A stretch of DNA of 64,000 nt from NCBI RefSeq assembly GCF_000412695.1, contig NC_021499.1, forward strand, positions 1,488,001-1,552,000, written 5' to 3'. Under the pieces are notes generated by a model. The model was not told where the DNA came from, did no database searches, and was given only the letters and a program-made list of their open reading frames with translations. This DNA comes from Pseudomonas resinovorans NBRC 106553. Lineage in GTDB: Bacteria; Pseudomonadota; Gammaproteobacteria; Pseudomonadales; Pseudomonadaceae. Shown in pieces: positions 8,516-20,341 of this stretch. Each line of letters opens with the position of its first letter. The stretch's first letter is position 1. Position numbers and translations under genes: made by a program.

Positions 8516-10321
8516 TTATTTCACACCCTTGTCCTCGATCAGGTCGGCGTCGAACAGGTGCTCCAGTTCCGCGCGGGCCTGGCGGGCGGTCTGGATCACC
8601 GCGGCGTCGTCGTCGTAGACCTGGTGCTGGGCGGCCAGCACTTCCTCGTCGTGACGCTGGAAGCGGCGGATGCGGGCGTCGGCCTGGTCCGGCGAAAGAC
8701 CCAGGCCGAGCAGGGCCTGGCGGCTCATCTCCAGGGCCGAGTGGAAGGTCTCGCGCACCGGCACGGCGCCGAGGTCCAGCAGGCGGTGGACGTGCTGGCG
8801 GTTGCGGGCGCGGGCGATGACCTGGATGTGCGGGTAGAGGCGCTTCACCAGCTCAGCGGTTTTCAGGTTGGTGTCCGGGTCGTCGGTGGCGACGATGAAG
8901 AACTCGGCCTTGTCCACCTTGGCCGCCCGGAGGATTTCCGGGCGCAGCGGGTCGCCGTAGTAGATGGGCATGCGCCCCAGGCTGCGGCCGTATTCCACCA
9001 TCTCCACCGCCGTGTCCAGGGCCACGAAGGGCACCCGCTGGGCCCGCAGCAGGCGCGCGATGATCTGGCCCATGCGGCCCATGCCGGCGACCACCACCCG
9101 TGGCTCGTCGTTGTCGATGCGGGTGTATTCCTCGGGCACCTCCACCGGCGCCGGTGCCGTGCCCAGCAGCGGAAACAGGCCGAGCACCAGCAGCGGCGTC
9201 ACCGCCATGGACAGGGTGATGCTGAGCACCAGCAGGCCGTGCAGGCGGTCGTCCAGCATGCCCTGCTCGAAGGCCAGCTTGAACACCACGAAAGCGAACT
9301 CGCCGCCGGCCGCCAGGACTATCCCCAGGCGCAGCGCCTGGGCGCGTTCCAGGCCGCCGGCCAGGCGCCCCACCAGGTACAGCAGGGGCAGCTTGAGCAT
9401 CAGCAGCAGCACCGTCAGCACCATCACCGCGAAGGGCTCGCGCAGCAGCAGGCCGAGGTCGGCGCTCATGCCCACGGCCATGAAGAACAGGCCCAGCAGC
9501 AGGCCCTTGAAGGGTTCGATCTGGGCTTCCAGTTCGTGGCGGTATTCCGAGTCGGCCAGCAGCAGGCCGGCGATGAAGGCGCCCAGGGCCATGGAGACGC
9601 CGGCCAGGTCCATCAGCCAGGCGGTGCCCATCACCACCAGCAGAGAAGTGGCGGTAGAGACTTCTTTCAGGCCGGCCTTGAGCACCACGCGGAACACCGG
9701 TCGCAGCAGGTAGCGCCCGCCGATGATCACCGCGCCGATGCTGGCCACGGCCAGGAGGATGTGTTGCGGGTCCATCTCGTCGGCGTCGAGCTGGCCGCTG
9801 CCGCTGAGCAGTGGCAGCAGGGCGATCAGGGGAATCGCGGCGATGTCCTGGAACAGCAGGATGGCGAAGGCCAGGCGGCCATGGGGGGCCGTGAGTTCCT
9901 TGCGTTCGGCGAGCAACTGCAGGCCGAAGGCGGTGGACGACAGGGCGAGGCCAAAGCCCAGCACGGCGGCGGTGTTCAGGCTCCTGCCGAACACCAGCCA
10001 GGCCACCAGGCCGATGGCCAGGGCGGTGCACAGCACCTGGGCCAGGCCGGCGACGAACACCGGGCGGCGCATCACCCAGAGCCGGCGGGGCGAGAGCTCC
10101 AGGCCGATGATGAAGAGCAGCAGCACAACCCCCAGCTCGGAGACGTGGGCGACGCTTTGCGGATCGGTGACCAGGCCCAGCACCGAGGGGCCGATGAGGA
10201 CGCCGGCCAGCAGGTAGCCGAGCACGGCGCCCAGCTGCAGGCGCTTGGCGAGGGGTACGGTGAGTACGGCGGCTAACAGGAACACCACCGCGGCCTGTAG
10301 CAGGCTGCCTTCCTGGGTCAT
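8516..10321 (-). CDS. CPA2-family cation/proton antiporter, KefB/KefC-like
   Basis: A 601-residue inner-membrane transporter. The first about 385 residues form a multi-helix Na/H-exchanger domain. It is followed by an RCK/TrkA-N nucleotide-binding domain starting near VVVAGMGRMGQIIARLL. This is the architecture of KefB/KefC glutathione-gated potassium efflux systems. The ATG at 10321 has an AAGGAGAG site; the frame upstream merely runs through the adjacent MITE-like element. No KefF/KefG partner oxidoreductase is adjacent. Potassium or sodium specificity cannot be read from the sequence. Confidence 0.85.
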   Translation of the reverse strand: MTQEGSLLQAAVVFLLAAVLTVPLAKRLQLGAVLGYLLAGVLIGPSVLGLVTDPQSVAHVSELGVVLLLFIIGLELSPRRLWVMRRPVFVAGLAQVLCTALAIGLVAWLVFGRSLNTAAVLGFGLALSSTAFGLQLLAERKELTAPHGRLAFAILLFQDIAAIPLIALLPLLSGSGQLDADEMDPQHILLAVASIGAVIIGGRYLLRPVFRVVLKAGLKEVSTATSLLVVMGTAWLMDLAGVSMALGAFIAGLLLADSEYRHELEAQIEPFKGLLLGLFFMAVGMSADLGLLLREPFAVMVLTVLLLMLKLPLLYLVGRLAGGLERAQALRLGIVLAAGGEFAFVVFKLAFEQGMLDDRLHGLLVLSITLSMAVTPLLVLGLFPLLGTAPAPVEVPEEYTRIDNDEPRVVVAGMGRMGQIIARLLRAQRVPFVALDTAVEMVEYGRSLGRMPIYYGDPLRPEILRAAKVDKAEFFIVATDDPDTNLKTAELVKRLYPHIQVIARARNRQHVHRLLDLGAVPVRETFHSALEMSRQALLGLGLSPDQADARIRRFQRHDEEVLAAQHQVYDDDAAVIQTARQARAELEHLFDADLIEDKGVK

Positions 10322-10357
10322 TGGGCTCTCCTTGGTCTTGGGGGGCGACATCTTAAG

Positions 10358-10510
10358 CTCTGTACGAAAAGTACCTGCGCTCGGTGATGCTGCGTTAAAA
10401 ACAGGCTCGTGCGCGAGTCCGATCAGAATGCTCATTTACAACTCGTAAACTCCGCTTCTTCGCCTGTTTTTGCCTTGCCTGACCTTCGCTCGGAGACTTT
10501 TCGTAGAGAC
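10358..10510. mobile_element. MITE-like element, copy 2
   Basis: Reverse-oriented copy of the 4280-4417 element. Termini are TGTACGAAAAGT and ACTTTTCGTAGAGAC, and the shared interior includes CCTGCGCTCGGTGATGCTGC and GCTCATTTACAA. It is about 15 bp longer than copy 1 because of an extra GC-rich internal stretch. It sits 37 bp upstream of the antiporter start and may affect its promoter. CTTA flanks both sides, a possible but unproven target-site duplication. Confidence 0.7.
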
Positions 10511-10540
10511 CTTAGAGCAGGGAGATGCCTCGGGGCAGGA

Positions 10541-10561
10541 GCCGCGTCGATGGGACGCGGC
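10541..10561 (-). terminator. Possible hairpin terminator after ycaC
   Basis: An 8-bp stem GCCGCGTC/GACGCGGC with a 5-base loop lies 10 bp beyond the ycaC stop. No T-tract follows, so it may only be a stabilising hairpin. Confidence 0.35.
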
Positions 10562-10570
10562 CCCTGAGTC

Positions 10571-11197
10571 TCACTTCTTGGCGGTGAGGGTGCTGTAGCT
10601 GGTGATCAGGTTGCGGTAGTCGGGGATATGGTTGGAGAACAGCTCGGCCAGGCCCTCGATGTCGTTGCGCCAGTCGCGGTGCAGCTCGCAGGCCACGCCG
10701 AACCAGGTCATCAGCTGCGCGCCGGCGGCCTCCATGCGGCGCCAGGCGGCGTCACGGGTGACTTCGTTGAAGGTGCCGGAGGCATCGGCCACCACGAACA
10801 CCTCGAAGCCTTCCTCGATGGCCGAGAGCGCCGGGAAGGCCACGCAGACCTCGGTCACCACGCCGGCGATGATCAGCTGCTTCTTGCCGGTGGCCTTCAC
10901 CGCCTTGACGAAGTCCTCGTTGTCCCAGGCGTTGATGTTGCCGGGGCGGGCGATGTAGGGGGCGTCGGGGAACTGCGCCTTCAGCTCGGGCACCAGCGGG
11001 CCGTTGGGGCCGGTCTCGAAGCTGGTGGTGAGGATGGTCGGCAGCTTGAAGTACTTGGCCAGGTCGCCCAGGGCCAGCACGTTGTTCTTGAACTTGTCGG
11101 GATCGATGTCCCGCACCAGGGAGAGCAGGCCGGCCTGGTGGTCGACCAGCAGGACGGCGGCATCGTTCTTGTCCAGACGCTTGTATTGGAAAGCCAT
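10571..11197 (-). CDS. ycaC: YcaC-like isochorismatase-family hydrolase
   Basis: A 208-residue cysteine hydrolase that matches my recollection of E. coli YcaC nearly residue for residue, including the RLDKNDAAVLLVDHQAGL start. The family triad is visible as Asp19, a lysine near 98 and Cys118 (GVVTEVCVAFPA). Family members form large ring oligomers; the physiological substrate is not established. Start at 11197 has AAGGAGA. A related gene lies at 14075-14719, with an amidohydrolase between them. Confidence 0.88.
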   Translation of the reverse strand: MAFQYKRLDKNDAAVLLVDHQAGLLSLVRDIDPDKFKNNVLALGDLAKYFKLPTILTTSFETGPNGPLVPELKAQFPDAPYIARPGNINAWDNEDFVKAVKATGKKQLIIAGVVTEVCVAFPALSAIEEGFEVFVVADASGTFNEVTRDAAWRRMEAAGAQLMTWFGVACELHRDWRNDIEGLAELFSNHIPDYRNLITSYSTLTAKK

Positions 11198-11337
11198 GGT
11201 GAATCTCCTTGCACGGGTAGGCGTCTTGCCGCAGGTCCTCTGCGGCGCGACGGGATGGGAAAACTATAGGCGGCGAAGTTGTCGATTACGGGTCAGTCGT
11301 CGGTGCGTGCGGCGTGTCATGGAGTGCCGCTTTCCTT

Positions 11338-11430
11338 GTAGGGGCGATTTCAATCGCCATGCAGGCCGTAGGCCTGCCCGGGAGTCCCAGGGGGCGCTGC
11401 GCGTCCCTTGGCGAATGAATTCGCCCCCAC
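11338..11430. repeat. Palindromic intergenic repeat, family B
   Basis: Element beginning TTGTAGGGGCGATTTCAATC and ending GGCGAATGAATTCGCCCCCAC. Family B elements share the GCGAATTCATTCGC core and recur near 22.1, 26.5, 33.8, 34.0 and 42.0 kb. Confidence 0.75.
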
Positions 11431-11454
11431 AATTCGTTGCTGGGCGCTCCCTCC

Positions 11455-13434
11455 TCAGAAGGCGAAGCACGAGCAGCCCAGCGCGCCCCAGAAGCCCTGG
11501 TAGTCGCTCACCGGCATGTTCGACTGGCGCGCCCGTTCGTGGCTGTGGGCGTGCACGGCGCAGGCGCCGACGCATTGGTGGACCTGGGCGGTGAGCGGCG
11601 CGGCGGGCTTCCAGTGGCCGGGCACCTTGGCCACCGGCGACCACTCGGGCAGCACCGGCACCTGCGGCGGGCCGAGCTTGTCGAACTCGCCGGCGGCGTA
11701 GACCACCTTGCCGTCCACCACGGTGAGCACCGACTCGATCCACTTGATGGCTTCCTCGTCGACGCTGAAGTAGTCCGCCGAGAGCGCCGCCAGGTCGGCC
11801 AGCTGGCCCACCTTGATCTGGCCTTTCTTGCCCTGCTCGCTGGAGAACCAGGCGCTGCCGTGGGTGAACAGTTGCAGCGCGGTATCCCGGGACAGGCCCT
11901 GTGGATAAAGCTCCAGGCCGCCGACCGTCTTGCCGCTGACCAGCCAGTAGAGCGAGGTCCAGGGGTTGTAGCTGGACACCCGCGTGGCGTCGGTGCCGGC
12001 GCCCACCGGCACGCCCTCGGCGAGCATGCGCTGGATCGGTGGGGTCTTCTCGGCGGCCTTGGCGCCGTAGCGGTCGACGAAGTACTCGCCCTGGAAGGCC
12101 ATGCGGTCCTGGATGGCGATGCCGCCGCCGAGGGCCTTCACCCGCTCGATGTTCTTCGGGCTGATGGTTTCGGCGTGGTCGAAGAACCAGGGCAGGCCGT
12201 TGAAGGGGATGTCGCGGTTGACCTTCTCGAACACGTCGAGCATGCGCGAGATGGATTCGTCGTAGGTCGCGTGCAGGCGGAAGGGCCAGCGCTGTTCCAC
12301 CAGGTGGCGCACCACCGGTTCCAGCTCCTGTTCCATGGTCTGCGGCAGGTCCGGGCGCGGTTCGAGGAAGTCCTCGAAGTCGGCGGCGGAGAACACCAGC
12401 ATCTCGCCGGCGCCGTTGTGGCGGAAGAAGTCGGTGCCGTCGCCGGGCTTGACCACCTTGCTCCAGTTCTGGAAGTCCGTGAGTTCTTCCTTGGGCTTCT
12501 GGGTGAACAGGTTGTAGGCGATGCGCACGCTGAGCTGGCCCTGCTTGGCCAGTTCGTCGATCACCTGGTAGTCGTCCGGGTAGTTCTGGTAGCCGCCGCC
12601 GGCGTCGATGGCGCTGGTCAGGCCCAGGCGATTGAGCTCGCGCATGAACTGGCGGGTGGAGTTGACCTGGTATTCCAGCGGCAGCTTCGGCCCCTTGGCC
12701 AGGGTGGCATAGAGGATGGTGGCGTTAGGCCGGGCGATGAGCATGCCGGTGGGGTTGCCGTTGCCGTCGCGCTGGATCTCGCCGCCGGGCGGGTTGGGGG
12801 TGTCCTTGCTGTAGCCCACGGCTTTCAGGGCGGCGCGGTTGAGCAGGGCGCGGTCGTAGAGGTGGAGGATGAACACCGGGGTGTCCGGCGCCGCGCGGTT
12901 GATCTCTTCCAGGGTGGGCATGCGTTTTTCGGCGAACTGGAACTCGTTCCAGCCGCCCACCACCCGTACCCACTGCGGCGAGGGGGTGCGGTCGGCCTGG
13001 TCCTTCAGCATGCGCAGGGCGTCGGCCAGGGAGGGCACGCCTTCCCAGCGCAGCTCCAGGTTGTAGTTGAGGCCGCCACGGATCAGGTGCAGGTGGGAGT
13101 CGTTGAGGCCGGGGATCACGGTGCGCTGCTTGAGGTCGATGACCTGGGTGGCGTCGCCGCGATGGGCCATGGCCTCGGCGTCGTTGCCGACGGCGAGGAA
13201 GCGGCCGTCCTTGATGGCCACGGCGCTGGCGCTGGGCTTCTCGCGGTCCACCGTGTGCAGGCGGCCGTTGAACAGGATCAGGTCAGCGGTCATGGAACCC
13301 CCTTGGGTGCTGGCATGGGCGGAGCCGGTGCTACCGGCGAATGGCAATGCGGACCAGAGCGCGCCGGCGGCGCCGAGCACGGAGCTGGCGGCGAGGAACT
13401 GGCGGCGGCTGTTGCTGGATGGGTCTTCGCTCAT
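11455..13434 (-). CDS. Amidohydrolase (YtcJ-type) with Tat-like leader
   Basis: A 659-residue metal-dependent hydrolase of amidohydrolase family 3. The N-terminus carries a twin-arginine-type leader (SRRQFLAASSVLGAAGAL, residues 9-26), implying folded export. The mature part starts near residue 48 (MTADLILFNGRLHTVD) and contains the metal motif SHLHL in GLNDSHLHLIRGG. A second ATG at 13293 has its own AAGGGGG site, so a cytosolic form is possible. The last about 70 residues contain Cys/His-rich stretches (HQCVGACAVHAHSH, GCSCFAF) beyond the usual domain. Substrate unknown. It is preceded by the isochorismatase and ABM genes on the same strand. Confidence 0.82.
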   Translation of the reverse strand: MSEDPSSNSRRQFLAASSVLGAAGALWSALPFAGSTGSAHASTQGGSMTADLILFNGRLHTVDREKPSASAVAIKDGRFLAVGNDAEAMAHRGDATQVIDLKQRTVIPGLNDSHLHLIRGGLNYNLELRWEGVPSLADALRMLKDQADRTPSPQWVRVVGGWNEFQFAEKRMPTLEEINRAAPDTPVFILHLYDRALLNRAALKAVGYSKDTPNPPGGEIQRDGNGNPTGMLIARPNATILYATLAKGPKLPLEYQVNSTRQFMRELNRLGLTSAIDAGGGYQNYPDDYQVIDELAKQGQLSVRIAYNLFTQKPKEELTDFQNWSKVVKPGDGTDFFRHNGAGEMLVFSAADFEDFLEPRPDLPQTMEQELEPVVRHLVEQRWPFRLHATYDESISRMLDVFEKVNRDIPFNGLPWFFDHAETISPKNIERVKALGGGIAIQDRMAFQGEYFVDRYGAKAAEKTPPIQRMLAEGVPVGAGTDATRVSSYNPWTSLYWLVSGKTVGGLELYPQGLSRDTALQLFTHGSAWFSSEQGKKGQIKVGQLADLAALSADYFSVDEEAIKWIESVLTVVDGKVVYAAGEFDKLGPPQVPVLPEWSPVAKVPGHWKPAAPLTAQVHQCVGACAVHAHSHERARQSNMPVSDYQGFWGALGCSCFAF

Positions 13435-13450
13435 GGAACCCTCCTTGGGC

Positions 13451-14008
13451 TCAGCGTTGGTTCAGCCAGCCGGCGAAAAAGCGCGTCACCGGCGGCATGA
13501 AAAGATAGACAACCAGCAGCACGATGCTGGCGGTGATCACCACGTTGCTCGGCACATAGCCGCCGAGCCAGGGCACGACCTTGAACACGGGCTGCCAGAG
13601 CAGCGGCACGGCGAGCGCCAGCGGCAGGATCACCAGGAAGGTGACGCAGGCCTGCTTCCAGCGTGGCGGCGGCGTGGCGTCGGTGGTGGCCGGGGTGAAC
13701 CAGAATTCCCGCTCGGGGTTGATCTCCACCTGGTCGCCGTCGGCCAGCAGGTGGCTGACTTCCGCCACCAGGTCGCGACGCTCGCTGGAGCCCAGCCAGG
13801 CCTGCAGCTGGTCGCCGCTGGCGAAGCGCAGGACGCAGGTGAATTGTTGCAGGCCGTCCTGCTTGTCCCGCACCACGTCGATCCCCAGGTGGCCGGGGTA
13901 GCCCTTGGCGATGCCGATGATGCGGCGCAGCCAGCCTTCGTATTCCTGTTCGCTGCCGTGTTTGACCCGGTGGCGGATCAGCAGGGTGACGATGTCGTCG
14001 GTGCTCAT
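13451..14008 (-). CDS. Antibiotic-biosynthesis-monooxygenase-like membrane protein
   Basis: A 185-residue protein with an N-terminal ferredoxin-like ABM domain (about residues 5-100) followed by two transmembrane helices (about 120-140 and 150-172). It resembles the ABM-plus-membrane family common in proteobacteria. Lies 16 bp upstream of the amidohydrolase gene and 66 bp after an isochorismatase gene, so the three probably form an operon. Enzymatic activity is not established for this membrane subtype. Confidence 0.75.
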   Translation of the reverse strand: MSTDDIVTLLIRHRVKHGSEQEYEGWLRRIIGIAKGYPGHLGIDVVRDKQDGLQQFTCVLRFASGDQLQAWLGSSERRDLVAEVSHLLADGDQVEINPEREFWFTPATTDATPPPRWKQACVTFLVILPLALAVPLLWQPVFKVVPWLGGYVPSNVVITASIVLLVVYLFMPPVTRFFAGWLNQR

Positions 14009-14074
14009 GGCGCGGTGCTCCGTGCAAGGCGTGGAAGGGGGCCGGGGGCGTCTCGCGCCGCCGGCCCGTGGGGC

Positions 14075-14719
14075 TTACTTCACCTGACGCTGGGGGGCCT
14101 TGTGCACCATGGTGTAGGCGTAGTCCACGCCCATGCCGTAGGCGCCGCTGTGCTCGCGCACCAGGTCCATCACCGCGTCGTAGCTGTCGCGCTTGGCCCA
14201 GTCGCGCTGGTACTCGAGCAGGACCTGCTGCCAGGTGACCGGGACGGCGCCGGCCTGGATCATGCGTTGTACCGACATGTCGTGGGCTTCCTGGGAGGTG
14301 CCGCCGGAGGCGTCGGTGACGATGTACACCTCATAGCCAGCCTCGAGGGCCTCCAGGGCCGGGAAGGTCAAGCAAACTTCGGTCCAGAGCGCGGCCATGA
14401 TCAGTTTCTTGCGGCCGGTGGCCTTCACGGCGGCGACGAAGCCTTCGTCTTCCCAGGAGTTCATCGAGGTGCGCTCGATGGGCTGCTGGCCCGGGAACAC
14501 ATTCAGCAGTTCCGGCCAGATGTAGCCGCTGAAGCTTTCGGTTTCCACGCTGGTGAGGATGGTCGGGACGTTGAAGATCCTGGCGCTCTTGGCCAGGGCC
14601 ACGGTGTTGTTCTTCAGCTGCTGGCGGTCGATGGACTGCACGCCGAAGGCCATTTGCGGCTGGTGGTCGATGAGGATCAGGGCGGAGTTGGTCGGGTTCA
14701 GCAGTTCGCGAATGGACAT
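14075..14719 (-). CDS. Isochorismatase-family hydrolase
   Basis: A 214-residue cysteine hydrolase related to YcaC. Catalytic candidates are Asp18 (LILIDHQPQM), a lysine near 99 and Cys116 (LWTEVCLTFPA). Start at 14719 has AAGGAG at 7 bases. It is the first gene of a leftward cluster (this gene, the ABM protein, the amidohydrolase and perhaps ycaC) and is divergent from a LysR regulator 159 bp away, which probably controls it. Substrate unknown. Confidence 0.82.
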   Translation of the reverse strand: MSIRELLNPTNSALILIDHQPQMAFGVQSIDRQQLKNNTVALAKSARIFNVPTILTSVETESFSGYIWPELLNVFPGQQPIERTSMNSWEDEGFVAAVKATGRKKLIMAALWTEVCLTFPALEALEAGYEVYIVTDASGGTSQEAHDMSVQRMIQAGAVPVTWQQVLLEYQRDWAKRDSYDAVMDLVREHSGAYGMGVDYAYTMVHKAPQRQVK

Positions 14720-14878
14720 GGTGTTTCTCCTTGGGGCGATGGGTTGTTTGAGTTCTTCCTGCCGGTGCCTCCTTCGTGGAGGCTGTTGTGTGCCGACGTG
14801 GGATAAAGTTTGTGCTCACCCATTGAGAGAAACAATTAGCTATATTTGAACTTCATTGATTCTGAATTGGAGACACTG

Positions 14879-15793
14879 ATGGACCGGGTCGACTGCATGC
14901 GCGCCTTTATCGAAACCGTGCGCAGCAATGGTTTTGCCGCCGCCGCGCGGGCGCTGGACCTGCCGCGCTCCACCGTGAGCAAGCAGGTACAGGCGCTGGA
15001 GGAGGCCATCGGTGTGCAGTTGTTGGTGCGCACCACTCGCAGCCTGCACCTGACCGAGGCGGGCGCGGAGTACTTCGAGTCGGCGCGGGACCTGCTGGCG
15101 GCCCTGGACGAGGCCGAGCAACGGGCGCGGGACGGGGTAGGGGAGCTGCGCGGGGTGCTGCGGGTGAACGCGCCCATGTCCTTCGGGCTGCGCAAGCTGG
15201 GGCCGCTGATCCCGCTGTTCCACGAGCGGCATCCGCAGATCGAGCTGCAACTGGTGCTCAGCGACCAGCAGGTGGACCCGGTGCGCGGCGGCTTCGACCT
15301 GACCATCCGCATCGCCAGCCTGGCGGACTCCTCAATGGTCGCCCGCACCATCGCGCCGGCCCCGCGCATCCTGGTGGCCTCGCCCGGCTACCTGGCCAAG
15401 GCGGGCACCCCGCAATCGCCCGAGGAGCTGGCCGAGCACGCCTTCCTCGGCTACGGCTACCTGCAGAGTGGGGTCAGCCTGGCCCTGTGCAACGGCGAGG
15501 AAACCCGCCGGGTGCAGTTGCACGGGCCGCTGCAGGCCAACAACGGCGACTTCCTTGCCCAGGTCGCCGAGGCCGGCATGGGCATCGCCCTGCTGCCCAG
15601 CTTCATCGTCGACGACGCCCTGGCGGCCGGCCGCCTGGTGGCCCTCTTGTGCCAATGGCAGGCACCGCCCATCAGCATCAACGCCGTCTACCCCTCGGCC
15701 CGACGCCTGCCGCAGAAGACCCGCGCCTTCATCGATTTCCTGGTGGAGGAAATGAGCCGGGCGAATGAGGCGATACCCTGCGCAGGTTTGTAG
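14879..15793 (+). CDS. LysR-family transcriptional regulator
   Basis: A 304-residue regulator with an N-terminal winged HTH (about residues 1-60, AARALDLPRSTVSKQVQAL) and a LysR substrate-binding domain (about 90-295). The ATG at 14879 is chosen because GGAGA lies 6 bases upstream; the frame stays open for 11 more codons. It is transcribed away from the isochorismatase gene, the usual arrangement for LysR control of a divergent target. The 160-bp shared upstream region is AT-rich for this genome. Confidence 0.88.
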   Translation: MDRVDCMRAFIETVRSNGFAAAARALDLPRSTVSKQVQALEEAIGVQLLVRTTRSLHLTEAGAEYFESARDLLAALDEAEQRARDGVGELRGVLRVNAPMSFGLRKLGPLIPLFHERHPQIELQLVLSDQQVDPVRGGFDLTIRIASLADSSMVARTIAPAPRILVASPGYLAKAGTPQSPEELAEHAFLGYGYLQSGVSLALCNGEETRRVQLHGPLQANNGDFLAQVAEAGMGIALLPSFIVDDALAAGRLVALLCQWQAPPISINAVYPSARRLPQKTRAFIDFLVEEMSRANEAIPCAGL

Positions 15794-15958
15794 GATGGGT
15801 AGAGCGGAGCGAAACCCATGCGGCGCGAATTGATGGGTTTCGCAAGCTCTGCCCATCGAAGAAGAACGTTCCGTAGGATGGGGCGGGCGGCGTACCGCTG
15901 AGCGAAGCGATACCCATGCGGCCCCGCTGATGGGTATCGCAGGCTCAACCCATCCTAC
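15790..15958. repeat. Two tandem family A palindromic repeats
   Basis: Element 1 at 15790-15858 (GTAGGATGGGTAGAGC...GATGGGTTTCGCAAGCTC) and element 2 at 15873-15958 (GTAGGATGGGGCGGGC...GGCTCAACCCATCCTAC). The LysR stop codon overlaps the first three bases of element 1. Confidence 0.8.
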
Positions 15959-15977
15959 AAGGGCGGCTTGCTGCTTC

Positions 15978-16949
15978 TCAGCGCTGCGCCTGGCGCCGGG
16001 TTTCGTCGTCCAGGTACTGGAGCAGCGCCTGGATATCCATCTCGCCCAGTTGCAGGTTGGGCATGGCCACCTGGTTGAACTGGCGGAAGAGTTCGCTGGC
16101 CAGCGGGTCGTTTTCGGCGAGCATGCGGTCGGGTTCCTTCAGCCAGCGGATGAGCCAGGCGCGGTCGCGTTGGTGGGTCACGCCGAGCAGGTCGGGGCCG
16201 ACGCTGCGCAGTGCGCCCAGCTCGCCGTCCTGGGGGCCGAGGGTGTGGCAGGCGCTGCAGCGGGTGCGGAACAGCTGCTCGCCGTTGGAGGGCGGGCGGA
16301 TCACCGGGGCCTCGGCGTAGCTCTGGCTGCCGGCGTTGGAGCGGCGCCAGTTCTGCAGGCCGTTGCCGAGCTTGTCGGCGAGGATGTAGGGGTTCTCGAA
16401 GGGCGAGACCTTCATCCATTCGCCGGTGGCCTGGTTGCCCACCACCAGGCTGAGGTTGTGCTGCTTGAGGTTGCCCGGATCGTCGCCGGGCACCAGCAGG
16501 CCGAGCTTCTCCCGCAGCTGGGTGATGTCGTCGTAGTCGCCGGTGAGGAACTGCCAGCCCGGCGCCACCTGGAATTTCCGCGCATAGGCCTTGAGCACCT
16601 CGGGGGTGTCGTGCAGCGGGTCGATGCTGATGGAGTAGAAGTGGATATCCCGCCCGACCGACTCGCCCAGCAGCTTCTGCACCTGGCGCAGGCGCGCGGT
16701 TTCCAGCGGGCAGGTATCGCCGCAGCTGGTGAAGATGAAGTTGATCGCCACCACCTTGCCCTCGATCAGGTCGTCGAAGAAGCGCAGGTGGTTGCCGTCC
16801 TGGTCGATCAGGGCGGTGTTGGGGAAGTAGTCGCGGCCCCAGGGGGCGGATGAGACGGGGCGGCTGGCCGGTGCCAGCCAGAGGCCGGCGCCGCTGGTGG
16901 CCAGCGCCAGCAGGATGAGGGCCAGCCAGTGGATGCCTGGAATGCGCAT
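15978..16949 (-). CDS. SCO1/SenC - cytochrome c fusion protein
   Basis: A 323-residue exported protein. After an N-terminal signal/anchor (about residues 7-27) comes a SCO copper-chaperone domain with CxxxC (Cys76, Cys80) and a downstream His164 as likely third copper ligand. A class I cytochrome c domain follows with haem motif CSACH (231-235) and a candidate axial Met in AMPNL. It begins 46 bp after the multicopper oxidase stop, on the same strand. Likely role is copper delivery to, or electron transfer with, that oxidase. The ATG at 16949 has GGAGAG; the frame further upstream is not signal-like. Confidence 0.85.
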   Translation of the reverse strand: MRIPGIHWLALILLALATSGAGLWLAPASRPVSSAPWGRDYFPNTALIDQDGNHLRFFDDLIEGKVVAINFIFTSCGDTCPLETARLRQVQKLLGESVGRDIHFYSISIDPLHDTPEVLKAYARKFQVAPGWQFLTGDYDDITQLREKLGLLVPGDDPGNLKQHNLSLVVGNQATGEWMKVSPFENPYILADKLGNGLQNWRRSNAGSQSYAEAPVIRPPSNGEQLFRTRCSACHTLGPQDGELGALRSVGPDLLGVTHQRDRAWLIRWLKEPDRMLAENDPLASELFRQFNQVAMPNLQLGEMDIQALLQYLDDETRRQAQR

Positions 16950-16995
16950 GGGCTCTCTCCGGAAGGCGGAGCCGGTGGCTCCGCCTGGTTCAGGT

Positions 16996-19815
<2,820 letters not shown>

Positions 19816-20341
19816 ACCCACCTCGCTATCGAAGAGTGAGGAACACATCGAGAGAAGAGTCGAGCCACTGAGTAGAGGCACGGGTGGGGCGGAGGTCGTC
19901 AGCGCTGCTGACTGAAAACGGCGGCGCTGCGGCACGCGACATCAGGTGCGAGGCGGTAGTGGCACGTTGGCCTCGGGGTTAATCCTTTTCTTTGTAACAA
20001 GGTGTGTCAATGTGCGAGATGAGTCGCGTTTGGCGAAAGGTCAAAAGGCTGGCATCAGCGGTAGAACCCCCAAATACGGGGGTTACAGCCTGATAGAGGG
20101 CGTTTGGGTGGAGGTGGCGGAAAGCGGTTTTTAGCGGCCGACACTTTTCTGACGTGGCCATTAATGGTTGGTGGAAGCGGGTTATTTCTGATCAGTTTTG
20201 CGGGTTGTCCGATTGATCGACGGATTCCTCCGAATCGCTCTGTAGGGTGCCGAAAGGGTGTTTTGCCGGGTTTCTGCCGTGGCCTGAGCGGCGCTTAACA
20301 TCCGCGCACTTCAAGCCCAAGCCCACTCACGAAACCGCCGG
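19816..20341. other. Divergent intergenic region, multicopper oxidase / porin
   Basis: 526 bp with no convincing gene. Two inverted repeats stand out: GTCAGC-GCT-GCTGAC at 19898-19912, and AACCCCC-AAATAC-GGGGGTT at 20065-20084. The AT-rich stretch around 19980-20020 is the likely promoter area. Either palindrome could be a regulator site; no known metal-regulator box was recognised. Confidence 0.5.
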
